A stretch of 64,000 nt of DNA from Gaiellasilicea sp963761905. Lineage in GTDB: Bacteria > Actinomycetota > Thermoleophilia > Gaiellales > Gaiellaceae. Positions within the stretch are counted from its first letter, which is position 1, and every line of letters starts with the position of its first letter. Below the pieces are notes generated by a model. That model was not told the origin of the DNA. It saw only the letters and a list, made by a program, of their open reading frames with translations, and ran no database searches. The DNA is taken from contig CAVXIQ010000008.1 of the NCBI GenBank assembly GCA_963761905.1, positions 62,001 to 126,000 on the forward strand, written 5' to 3'. Shown in pieces: positions 26,920 through 36,065 of this stretch. The position numbers were made by a program, and so were the translations under genes.

Positions 26920-27249
26920 GTGCCGGCCGACTGCCTCTTCTGCAAGCTCGTCCGCGAGGGCGACCACGTCGCCAAGACCGACGGCTTCGTCGCGATCCGC
27001 GACATCAATCCGCAGGCCGACGTCCATCTGCTCGTGCTTCCCGAGCGGCATGTCGATACGTTTCGCGACGTCGGTGAGTTCACCGCGGACGAGTCGAAGC
27101 GGTTGCTCGAGTTCGTCGCGGAGGTCGCGCGCGAGGCGGGGCTCGAGGACTACCGCGTGCTCGTCAACGTCGGCCCGGGCGGCGGCCAGACGATCTTCCA
27201 CCTGCACTGGCACGTGCTGGGTGGGACAATCCGCGGGATGCCCCAGTGA
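26920..27249 (+). CDS. HIT-family nucleotide hydrolase
   Basis: Histidine-triad protein of 109 residues of the Hint branch, which hydrolyses nucleoside phosphoramidates. It begins CLFCKLVREGD and carries the triad HLHWHVLGG (HxHxH) near the C-terminus, plus IFHLH context. It starts at GTG 26920, with a TAAGAA-like sequence 9 bases upstream overlapping the prmA stop. The order prmA-HIT-yqeY suggests an operon. The physiological substrate is unknown. Confidence 0.93.
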   Translation: MPADCLFCKLVREGDHVAKTDGFVAIRDINPQADVHLLVLPERHVDTFRDVGEFTADESKRLLEFVAEVAREAGLEDYRVLVNVGPGGGQTIFHLHWHVLGGTIRGMPQ

Positions 27250-27259
27250 AAGCCGCACA

Positions 27260-27703
27260 GTGAGCCTCATCGCCGAGATCGAGTCGCAGCTCAAGGAGGC
27301 GATGCGCGAGCGCGACGACGCGCGCCGCGACGCGCTCCGGCTGATCCTGTCCAGCCTCCGCGGCGCCGAGAAGGAGCTCCAGCGAGGGCTGTCGGAGGAC
27401 GAGGAGCTGCAGGTGCTGCAGCGCGAGCGCAAGAAGCGGGTCGAGGCCGCGGAGGCGTTCCGCAGCGGCGACCGCCCGGAGCAGGCCGAGAAGGAGGAGG
27501 CGGAGCTCGAGGTGCTCGAGGAGTTCATGCCCGAGCCGCTCTCCGAGGAGGAGATCGAGGAGATCGTGGACGACGTGATCGCCGAGGTCGGCGCCACGAG
27601 CATGCGCGACATCGGCCGCGTGATGGCCGACGTGATGCCGCAGATCGCGGGCAGAGCGGACGGCTCGACCGTCAGCCAGCTCGTCCGCGAAAAGCTCGCC
27701 TAG
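27260..27703 (+). CDS. GatB/YqeY domain protein
   Basis: Protein of 147 residues consisting of a YqeY domain, related to the tRNA-binding tail of the GatB amidotransferase subunit. The pattern RRDALRLILSSLRGAEKELQ, the central FMPEPLSEEEIEEIVDDVI and the C-terminal DGSTVSQLVREKLA match the family. It starts at GTG 27260, 11 bases after the HIT stop. It is convergent with the large Clp-like gene, two bases between stops. Its function is poorly known; a role with tRNA is inferred from the GatB relation. Confidence 0.93.
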   Translation: MSLIAEIESQLKEAMRERDDARRDALRLILSSLRGAEKELQRGLSEDEELQVLQRERKKRVEAAEAFRSGDRPEQAEKEEAELEVLEEFMPEPLSEEEIEEIVDDVIAEVGATSMRDIGRVMADVMPQIAGRADGSTVSQLVREKLA

Positions 27704-27705
27704 CT

Positions 27706-30700
27706 CTAGTTCGGCGCGTCGACGAAGAGGTCGAAGTCTCCGGCCAGAACGCGGTCGATCCGGCCGGTGCGCATCCCCGTCGTGTTGCGGACGAGCGGCG
27801 AGGGCTCGTGGCGGTAACGCCGGACGATTCCCGGCTCGGGCCGATCCGGTGGCGGTGCGTTCTTGCCGTCGCCCGCCGGCGCCACGTCGACGAGCACGGT
27901 GACGCGGTCGAACGAACGGTTCTCCTCGTGCGGGAGCTCGAGCACGTGCAGGCCGATCTCTTGCTTCAGCAGCGTGTAGGCGCCAAGCCCGGAGACGTCG
28001 AGGACGACGACGCCGTCGCCGCCGTTTCTGCGAATCCGCATCCCACGGCCGTCGGCCCAGCCGACGTACATCGCCGCGAGCTCTTGCACGAACCGATCGC
28101 AGGCGGCCGCATCCTCGGACTTGCCCGCCCGGACCGTGAGCGTCGCGTCGCTCGCCTCGCGCGCATCGAGACCTGCGAGCGCGGCCGTGAGCACGTGCAT
28201 GCGCGTCGCGAGCAGGCGGAGCAGCTCGGTCGAATGGGCCTCGCGCGCGGAGGAGAGCCGCGCACCAAGCCGTTCTGCCGTCGCCGTCGCGGCCCCCAGG
28301 CGATCGAGGTACTCGATCAGGCTCAGCACGTTCTGTCGATCCTCGGACTGCCAGAAGGCCGGCTCGCGCGCCTCCGCCAGCGCGTCCTCCTTGGCGTCGT
28401 CCCATGAGCGTACGCGCTCGCCGAGCGAGGCGAGCGCGCTCAGGAGGAATGTCCCCTCGGCCTCCGTTCCGTCCGGCTCGAGCGCGACCCGTGCGACCGT
28501 GAGACCGCCCGGGTCGACCGGCTCCTCCGCCGCCGTGGCCGACTCCGGCTCGCCCGCATTCGGGTCGACGAAGGCGACGTCCAGTCCGGTCCCGTCGCGC
28601 GCGGTGATGAAGAGGAACTGATCGCCTTCCGGGAACTGCCGCTCGACGATCGCGGTCGCGATCCGTGTCAGCAGGTACCGCTCGACGGCACGCTTGAGCG
28701 GGCGTGCGCCGAGCTCGGCGCTGAAGCCCTGCTCGATCAGGAAGTCGATCGCGGCCTCGTCCCACTCGACCGCCCACGGGTGCATCCGGAAGCCGCGGCG
28801 TTCGAGCACGTCGTTGAGCTCCTTCTCGAGCAGTCCGCGCATGATCTCGCGGCCGAGTGGGCGGAAGACGACGACGCGGTCGAGGCGGTTCAGGAACTCC
28901 GGCCGGAACGACCGCTCCACCGACTTCGTCACCGTCGCGGGGTCGAACTCCCCCGAGCGTCCGGTGAACCCGACGCCGGGACCGCGTGGGATTGCGGAGC
29001 CCAGGTTGGAGGTCAGGATGATCACGCAGTGGCGCAGGTCGACCGTGCGCCCGTTGCGGTCGGTCAGGCGCCCGTCGTCGAACACCTGCAGGAAGACGTC
29101 CCACACGTTCTGGTGTGCCTTCTCGAACTCGTCGAGCAGGAGCACCGTGAACGGCTGCTTGCGCACCGAGGAGATCAGCGGAGCGGCAGACCATCCGCGG
29201 CGGAGTCGCCGAGCAGGCGCTCAAGGCTCTCAGGGGTCTGGAACTCGCTCATGTCCAGCCGGACGAGCCGGTCCGGAGAGCCGAAGAGGAACTCGCTGAA
29301 GGCCTTTGCGATCTCGGTCTTGCCCGTGCCGGTAGGCCCAACGAAGAGGAAGACCCCGAGCGGCCGGGTCGGGTCGGTCAGCCCGGCCTTCACCAGCGCG
29401 ACCCGGTCGACGAGGCACTCGACCGCCTCCGGCTGGCCGAGCACGCGGCTCTCGAAGAACGCTCGCACGTCGTCCAGGCTGAGGGGCGTGCGTGGATCGA
29501 GCACGTGCAGCGGCAGGCCCGTCGCGGCGCTCAGCGTCGCGATCACGCTCTCGGTCGTCACCTCCGTCGCGAGCCCGCGCGTGACGCGGTCGAGAACGAG
29601 CTCGAGCAGGCGAAGGAGGTTCCCCGGCGCGGCCGTCCCGGGGAGGTAGTGGTTCGCCAGGTCGAGCGACTCGGCCAGCGTGTGCTCGTCGACGTCGACG
29701 CCGTAGTCGCGCGACCAGCCGCGCGCGACCTCGAGTGCGTCCTCGTCCGTCATCGGCGCCAGGCGGATCACCTCGAAGATCCGCGTCACGCGCGGCCGGC
29801 TCTGGGCCAGCAGCTCGTAGGCAGTGGGATCGATCTCGCCGATGACGGCGATGTCGTGGGCCTCGATCGCCGGGAGCATCGCGTCGAGGAGCCCGTGCGG
29901 GCTGCGTGCGTGCTGACCTGCGTAGAGCGCCTCCTCGAAGCTCGGGAAGAGCCAGACGATCGAGCGCCGGCTCATCCGCCCGACAATCTCCCGGACGCGT
30001 CCCTCGAGCTCGCCGATGTAGATCTGACCGGCATTCACCTCGGACGCGCTCGCCTGGAACGCGATCCACGGCTGCTCCAGGCGGCGTAGCGCCTCGACGA
30101 CCAGGGTCGTCTTGCCGACGCCCTGCTCGCCGACGAGGAGCACGGAGCGTGGGCTGCGCGGCGAGAGCGCCGCTGCGACCGCGTCGACCGCCGCGACGCG
30201 CGAGCCTACGAGCGTGGCCTGGGGGTGGTCGTCGACCTTGACGAGCCGCCCGAGATCGCGAAAGAAGCCGGTGTCGATCGACTGCTCCCGCCACTGATCG
30301 AGGGCGGGCGAGAGGAGGGTCCGCGTCGCCGGGGTGGCACCCTCGAGCAGCTCGGCTACGAGCGGCTGCAGGCCGACGTCGAGCGTCGCGAGGTCGGCGG
30401 CCTTCAGGCGCTCGCCCTGTGCGACCCGCTCGTCGAGGAACAGCGAGACGGCCTTGGCGAGCGGGCTGTCACTCCAGCTTTCCTCGGCCGCCTCGAGCAC
30501 GGCCAGCATGGACTTGCTCGGCACGACTGCGAACGCGCGTAGCAGCAGCACGCGCTCGCCCCACTCCGCGCGCGCGAACCGCTTCTTCGCCCGGTCGGCC
30601 CAATCCGCAGGCGGCGTGCGCCCGGCTGCGATCGCCCCGAGCGTGCCCGCGCGGAGGAACTTCGAGCCGTCCCGGGCCGCGACGGAGAACGCATCGTGGT

Positions 30701-30851
30701 TGACGCGGCCGGGGTTGCACAGCAGCACGACGAGGCGTCCGAACAACTCGTCGTCTTCGAGCTCGTCGGCGTCGAGGTAGTCGTGGTTCTCGGCCAACTG
30801 CTTCGCCAGGGCCTTGGCCTCGGCCAGGCCGTCCGCTTCGTGCCGTGCCAT
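27706..30851 (-). CDS. HSP100/Clp-type AAA+ fused to RF2-like module lacking GGQ
   Basis: Protein of about 1,047 residues, read across one frame break near 29172. Order: (1) a helical N-domain of about 200 residues unlike Clp-N; (2) AAA1 with Walker A GEQGVGKTT (residues 241-249) and a Walker B region reading VWLFPSFEEAL, where the usual DE is replaced; (3) AAA2 with Walker A GPTGTGKT (505-512), Walker B VLLLDEFEKAH, sensor 1 ILTSNLG, FRPEFLNRLD and sensor 2 GARPLKRA, all ClpB-like. AAA2 lacks the GYVG pore loop. (4) The last 220 residues (27706-28374) resemble release factor 2: FWQSEDRQ, the AILTI-type ATLTVRAG block, MYVGWADGRG, and GMRTGRIDRVLAGDFDLFVDA matching the RF2 C-terminus. The GGQ domain and the SPF stop-codon motif are absent. 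A single gene between yqeY and phoH. A ribosome-directed role is inference. Confidence 0.82.
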
Positions 30852-30917
30852 CCTCGTCTTGTACTCGAAACGCGTGGCCGTCGCGAGCGTGCGAGCCGTC
30901 GACCGCGCCGACCTGCC

Positions 30918-30923
30918 TACACT
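30918..30923 (+). promoter_or_regulatory. -10 box TACACT before phoH
   Basis: TACACT ends 7 bases before the phoH GTG at 30931 and lies in the 79-base divergent gap next to the Clp-like gene. Confidence 0.55.
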
Positions 30924-30930
30924 GAGCCGG

Positions 30931-31886
<956 letters not shown>

Positions 31887-31890
<4 letters not shown>

Positions 31891-32267
31891 GTGTCTCGGT
31901 CGAGTTCGAGAACCGGAGCGGGGTGGAGGTGGACGGAACGGGCGCGGTCGAGCTCGCGCGGCGGGTGCTCGGCGCCGAGGGCGTCGGAGACGGCGAGCTC
32001 GGGCTGGCGTTCGTCGCGCCCGAGGAGATGCGGCGGCTGAAGAGCGAGCATCTCGGAATCGACGAGGCGACCGACGTTCTCTCGTTCCCGCTCGACGGGC
32101 GGGAGGTCGAGCTCGAAGGCGTGCCGCGGGCGCTCGGCGACGTCGTCCTTTGCCCGCAGGTCGTCGGCGAAGCCTGGCGGGAGCCGCTCATCCATGGCCT
32201 CCTGCACTTGCTCGGCCACGATCACGGCGCGGAGATGGAAGCGCGTGAGGCGGTGCACAGGGCGTGA
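31887..32267 (+). CDS. ybeY: Endoribonuclease YbeY
   Basis: Zinc-dependent endoribonuclease of 126 residues needed for 16S rRNA 3'-end maturation and ribosome quality control. The metal motif HGLLHLLGHDHG (HxxxHxxxxxH) is near residue 103, and the central TDVLSFPL is conserved. It is shorter than the usual 150-160 residues, mainly at the C-terminus. It starts with an ATGA overlap on phoH and ends with a GTGA overlap on the next gene, so translation is coupled on both sides. Confidence 0.92.
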
Positions 32268-32986
32268 GTACGCCGCGCAGGGCGCCGTCGATCCTCGAGA
32301 GCTTCAACTACGCCTTCCAGGGGATCATCCACGTCCTCCGCACCCAGCGGAACATGCGGATCCACTTCGCGATCGCGGGAATCGTCCTGATCGCGGCCCT
32401 CGCCTCGGGCGTGGACAAGCTCGAGCTGATCGCGCTCCTGCTCGCGATCGCGTTCGTCCTGATCGCGGAGATGATCAACACCGCCGTCGAGGCGGCCGTC
32501 GACGTCGCCACGACCTCGTTCGATCCGATGGCCAAGCTCGCGAAGGACATCGCCGCCGGCTCCGTCCTGATCGCGACCGCCGTCGCCGTCGCCGTCGGCT
32601 ATCTCGTCTTCTCGGGGCAGGTCGCCGACCGCAGCTCGAGGCTGCTCGACCGGCTCTCCAACGCTCCGGCCTCGTTGACCCTGGTCGCGCTCGTCCTCAC
32701 GACGATCCTCGTGATCGGGACGAAGGCGCTGACCGGGCGGGGGACACCGCTTCGCGGCGGTCTGCCTTCCGGCCACGCCGCCGTCGCGTTCGCGGGCTGG
32801 ATGGCTACGACGCTCGTCCTCGACGACAGCCAACACCGCTTCCTGATCTCGTCGCTGACGTTCATCATGGCCTTGCTCGTGGCCCAGACGCGCGTCGAAT
32901 CGGGTGTCCATTCCTCGACCGAGGTGCTGTACGGCGGCGCTCTCGGGGCGCTCGTCACCCTCGCCGTCTTCCAGCTGACGCCGTGA
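32264..32986 (+). CDS. Fused DgkA-type lipid kinase and PAP2 phosphatase
   Basis: Membrane protein of 240 residues. The first 115 residues are a DgkA-family kinase (diacylglycerol or, in Gram-positives, undecaprenol kinase), with the metal/active-site stretch AEMINTAVEAAVD. The second half is PAP2-like: GTPLRGGLPSGHAAVAFAG, then TRVESGVHSSTEVLYGG with the catalytic His; the usual Asp in the last motif is Glu. A lipid kinase and its opposing phosphatase in one chain suggest control of undecaprenyl-phosphate recycling (inference). It starts at GTG 32264 with a GTGA overlap on ybeY and ends with a GTGA overlap on cdd. Confidence 0.85.
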   Translation: MSTPRRAPSILESFNYAFQGIIHVLRTQRNMRIHFAIAGIVLIAALASGVDKLELIALLLAIAFVLIAEMINTAVEAAVDVATTSFDPMAKLAKDIAAGSVLIATAVAVAVGYLVFSGQVADRSSRLLDRLSNAPASLTLVALVLTTILVIGTKALTGRGTPLRGGLPSGHAAVAFAGWMATTLVLDDSQHRFLISSLTFIMALLVAQTRVESGVHSSTEVLYGGALGALVTLAVFQLTP

Positions 32987-33351
32987 GCGAGCTCGTCGAG
33001 AAGGCGGAGGCGGTCGCGGCGAAGGCGTACGCGCCGTACTCGAACTATCTCGTCGGCGCGGTCGTCCGCACGAGCGACGGGCGTGAGTTCGAGGGCGTCA
33101 ACGTGGAGAACGCGGCCTATCCGCTCGGCGTCTGCGCCGAGAAGAGCGCGATCGTCGCCGCGGTCGCCGCCGGCTACGGGCCGGGCGACCTCGCCGCGAT
33201 CGGGATCACCGCCTCTCCGTGCGGTGGCTGCCGGCAGTGGCTCGCCGAGTTCCGGATCGGCGAGGTGAGCTTCAGGCGCGCCGACGGCACGATCGCGAGC
33301 TACGCAGCAGCCGACTTGCTCCCCGATACGTGGGAGCTGCCGAGCAAATGA
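32983..33351 (+). CDS. cdd: Cytidine deaminase
   Basis: Zinc enzyme of 122 residues that deaminates cytidine and deoxycytidine in pyrimidine salvage. The N-terminal AYAPYSNYLVGAVV, then VENAAYPLGVCAEKSAI (CAE: zinc Cys and catalytic Glu) and SPCGGCRQWLAEF (zinc cysteines) are complete. It starts at GTG 32983, overlapping the previous stop by four bases. Its position between dgkA and era is conserved in many Gram-positives. With deoC 3 kb away the strain can salvage deoxynucleosides. Confidence 0.95.
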   Translation: MSELVEKAEAVAAKAYAPYSNYLVGAVVRTSDGREFEGVNVENAAYPLGVCAEKSAIVAAVAAGYGPGDLAAIGITASPCGGCRQWLAEFRIGEVSFRRADGTIASYAAADLLPDTWELPSK

Positions 33352-33361
33352 AGCAGGGCGG

Positions 33362-34222
33362 ATGAAGTCGGGCTTCGTCGCCGTCGCGGGCCGTCCGAAC
33401 GTCGGCAAGTCGACGCTCGTGAACGCGCTCGTCGGCGAGAAGATCGCGATCACCTCGCCCGTCCCGAACACCACGCGGCGGCGGATCTACGGCGTCGCGA
33501 ACGGCGAGGACTACCAGCTCGTGCTCGTCGACCTGCCCGGCTTCCAAAAGCCGATGGACAAGCTGACGGAGCGGATGCAGACGACCGTGGACACGTCCTT
33601 CGAGGACATCGACGTCGTCCTCTTCGTGCTCTCCGCCCGCGACCGGATCGGCGGCGGCGACCGCTTCATCGCCCGGCGCGTCTACGCGCTCGGCGTCCCG
33701 GTGATCGTCGCGCTGAACAAGGTCGACAACCTGAAGCCGAGCCACATCGTCACCGGGATGAAGGCGGGGGCGGCCCTCGGGGACTTCCACGCGCTCCATC
33801 CGGTGAGCGCGGTCACGAAGGACGGCGTGGACGAGCTGCGCGCCGATCTTCTCCACCTCCTGCCGGAGGGCCAGCCCTTCTTCGAGCGCGAGTCGGCGAC
33901 GGATCAGACCGACACGGAGCGGATCGTGGAGCTGATCCGCGAGAAGGCGCTCCAGCTCACGCGCGACGAGGTGCCGCACGCGGTCTCCGTCGAGCTGGAC
34001 GAGCTCGAAGACAAGCATCTGCGCGCGTTCGTGCTGGTCGAGACGGAGTCGCAGAAGCAGATCCTCGTCGGCAAGAAGGGCGCCGTGATCCGCGAGATCG
34101 GGGTGCGGGCGAGACCGGAGATCGAGCGGCTGCTCGGCCACCGGATCTTCCTCGAGCTCGTGGTCAAGGTTCGCCCGCGCTGGCGCCGCGAGGACGCCCA
34201 GCTCGATCGGCTCGGGCTCTAG
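33362..34222 (+). CDS. era: GTPase Era
   Basis: Ribosome-assembly GTPase of 286 residues that binds the 3' end of 16S rRNA. G1 GRPNVGKST, G3 DLPGF, G4 NKVD and the Era-type effector region ITSPVPNTTRRRIYG are clear. A C-terminal KH domain contains IREIGVRARPEIERLLG. The gene lies 10 bases after cdd and closes the phoH-ybeY-dgkA-cdd-era cluster, three members of which (PhoH neighbours, YbeY, Era) serve rRNA maturation. Confidence 0.96.
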   Translation: MKSGFVAVAGRPNVGKSTLVNALVGEKIAITSPVPNTTRRRIYGVANGEDYQLVLVDLPGFQKPMDKLTERMQTTVDTSFEDIDVVLFVLSARDRIGGGDRFIARRVYALGVPVIVALNKVDNLKPSHIVTGMKAGAALGDFHALHPVSAVTKDGVDELRADLLHLLPEGQPFFERESATDQTDTERIVELIREKALQLTRDEVPHAVSVELDELEDKHLRAFVLVETESQKQILVGKKGAVIREIGVRARPEIERLLGHRIFLELVVKVRPRWRREDAQLDRLGL

Positions 34223-34230
34223 CTAGCCCG

Positions 34231-34665
34231 CTACTCCAGCTCGAGGCCCTCGTAGGCGAGCTCGAGCGTCTCGATCACGACCTCGTTGCCGCGCCCGTCC
34301 AGGCGGCTGGAGGCAAAGCGCGCCGGCCAGGCATCCCGGAGCAGCCACCGCTGCACCGGCTTGCGGGCCTCGTCGAGGAGCACGATCGCGACGTTCCGCC
34401 GCTGGAGATTGCCGTCCCGGGTCTCCTTGAACCAGCTCCAGAGGTCGGTTCGTCCGGTCAGCCCCCGCTTGAGGACGACGTTCGCGTAGCTGACGCGGCC
34501 GGGCAGCTTGCGCGCGCCGCTGCCGGGATCGCTGCCCTCCCGGTACTCGATCGCCTCGATCGTCGCGTCGGGAAGGTCGACCTCGCTGAAGGCTCCGACC
34601 TCGATTCCGTCGATCTCCACGACGAAGTTGAAGTTCGCGTACGGGTTGTCACGCTGGATCGGCAC
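34231..34665 (-). CDS. Contractile tail-tube-like protein (T4 gp19 / TIGR02241 type)
   Basis: Protein of 144 residues that matches tail-tube proteins of phage tails and extracellular contractile injection systems. NPYANFNFVVEIDGIEVGAF, IEYREGSDPGSGARKLPG, VVLKRGLTGRTDLWSWFKE and IETLELAYEGLELE follow the family block by block. The GTG at 34665 has GGGAGG ten bases upstream. No sheath, baseplate or spike gene is visible in the window, so it is an orphan here. The upstream reverse-strand gene overlaps it by about 200 bases in another frame. Role unknown: relic, or component encoded apart from its partners. Confidence 0.75.
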   Translation of the reverse strand: MPIQRDNPYANFNFVVEIDGIEVGAFSEVDLPDATIEAIEYREGSDPGSGARKLPGRVSYANVVLKRGLTGRTDLWSWFKETRDGNLQRRNVAIVLLDEARKPVQRWLLRDAWPARFASSRLDGRGNEVVIETLELAYEGLELE

Positions 34666-35048
34666 GGGTGCGGAACCTCCCTCTCGATGGTGGCGAGATC
34701 GCGGTAGATCTCGAGGTCGTGGGTGACGCTGCCGCGGCGCTGCTCTCCCGTCGCAGTTCGCCAGGCGATCGTGGCCTCGAGCACGGTCGGCTCCTCGCGG
34801 GCGAAGTAGGAGGCGCTGCGATCGAGGAGGACCTCGATCGACTTGCGCGGGGCGAGAAACTCGAGCCGCTCGAACAGGGCGAGCCGGTGGTACTTGCGGG
34901 TTCCACCGAGGCCCGTGAAGGCCCGCTTGAAGCGGATCCGCACCTCGTGCGCGGGCCGGTCGCCGATGTTCGCGACCACGAGCAGGAAGAGCCCGCGCTC
35001 GAAGACGACGTCGAGGATCACCTCGCTGTCGCTGCGCTCGTCGGGCAC
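34458..35048 (-). CDS. Hypothetical beta-rich protein before the tail-tube gene
   Basis: GTG 35048 has GGGAAGGAA nine bases upstream and follows the metallopeptidase stop by 17 bases. The first 125 residues are alternating beta strands (ILDVVFERGLFLLVVANIG, then VRIRFKRAF) resembling an Ig-like sandwich; the domain ends near IEREV. The open frame then runs about 200 bases through the tail-tube gene as an Arg/Ser-rich shadow. The true end is probably near 34650, reached by one frame slip (a stop at 34649-34651 fits). I do not recognise the family. Confidence 0.5.
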   Translation of the reverse strand: MPDERSDSEVILDVVFERGLFLLVVANIGDRPAHEVRIRFKRAFTGLGGTRKYHRLALFERLEFLAPRKSIEVLLDRSASYFAREEPTVLEATIAWRTATGEQRRGSVTHDLEIYRDLATIEREVPHPCRSSVTTRTRTSTSSWRSTESRSEPSARSTFPTRRSRRSSTGRAAIPAAARASCPAASATRTSSSSGG

Positions 35049-35065
35049 GCCCAATTCCTTCCCGG

Positions 35066-35944
35066 CTAGATCTCGCCCTTGAAGGTGTCGCAGGCGGCCG
35101 GATCGCCGTTCTCGAAGCCCTTCTGGAACCAGGCCATCCGCTGCGCCGAGGAGCCGTGCGTCCAACTCTCAGGATTGACGCCCCGGCCCGACTTCTGCTG
35201 GATCCGGTCGTCGCCGACGGCTGCCGCCGCGTTCAGGCCCTCCTCGACGTCGCCCGGCTCGAGCAGCCCCTCCTGGTTCGCCGAGTGACCCCAGACGCCC
35301 GCGAGGCAGTCGGCCTGGAGCTCGAGCCTGATCGAGAGCTCGTTCGCGCCTTCAGGATCCTCCTGCTGCTGCTGGCGGACGTCGTTGCTGACCCCGAGGA
35401 CGTTCTGGACGTGGTGGCCGAACTCGTGCGCGATCACGTAGGCCTGGGCGAAGTCGCCGCGGGCAGCGAAGCGCTCCTGCAGCTCGCGGAAGAAGCCGAG
35501 GTCGATGTAGACGCGCTTGTCGGCCGGGCAGTAGAACGGGCCGACCTCCGAGGTTGCGCCGCCGCACCCGGTCTGGATCCCGCTCGTGAAGAGTCGCAGG
35601 GTTGTCGGCTCGTACGTCTGGTTCGCCTGCGCGAAGATCCGCTTCCACGTGTCCTGGACGTCGGCGACGACGAACTGGACGAATTGCGCCTCGTCGTCGC
35701 TCGCGGGCGGTGCGCCGCCGCCGGCGCCTGGGCCCGATGGCGCCGCGGGGAGGTCGATCGGGAGGCCGGTGCTCCCGCCGCCACCGGGGAACCCGCCCGA
35801 GAGAAAGAGGACGACGAGCACGAGGATCAGGCCGAGCCCGCCGCCGCCGGCCTTGCCCATCGGGATCCCTCCAAGGCTGCCGCGGCCACCGCTCCCGCGA
35901 TAGTCCTCGACCTGGCCTGCGCCTGTTCCCCTCCGCCACTTCAT
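35066..35944 (-). CDS. Neutral zinc metallopeptidase, YpfJ family
   Basis: Membrane-anchored protein of 292 residues (Zn_peptidase family). A glycine-rich N-terminus and one transmembrane helix (about residues 36-50) precede an extracytoplasmic domain with the zincin motif AYVIAHEFGHHVQNVLG (HExxH) and the later ELQADCLAGVW, which supplies the third ligand. Three Cys in the middle and the ACDTF near the end could form disulfides. It heads a reverse-strand set with the beta-rich and tail-tube genes. Substrates of this family are unknown. Confidence 0.9.
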   Translation of the reverse strand: MKWRRGTGAGQVEDYRGSGGRGSLGGIPMGKAGGGGLGLILVLVVLFLSGGFPGGGGSTGLPIDLPAAPSGPGAGGGAPPASDDEAQFVQFVVADVQDTWKRIFAQANQTYEPTTLRLFTSGIQTGCGGATSEVGPFYCPADKRVYIDLGFFRELQERFAARGDFAQAYVIAHEFGHHVQNVLGVSNDVRQQQQEDPEGANELSIRLELQADCLAGVWGHSANQEGLLEPGDVEEGLNAAAAVGDDRIQQKSGRGVNPESWTHGSSAQRMAWFQKGFENGDPAACDTFKGEI

Positions 35945-36053
35945 CGTCCGCTCCCTGCCCGTGTGAGGCGGACGCTACTCCTAGCACCAGCAGGCGCCGC
36001 AAGCTACGACTCTCTAGAGAAGGCCAGGCGGCCGGACGAACAGGACAAGCGCC

Positions 36054-36059
36054 TACACT
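36054..36059 (+). promoter_or_regulatory. -10 box TACACT before deoC
   Basis: TACACT ends 6 bases before the deoC ATG at 36066. The 120-base divergent gap before it also holds the palindrome TCTCTAGAGA at 36011-36020. Confidence 0.55.
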
Positions 36060-36065
36060 GGCGGC

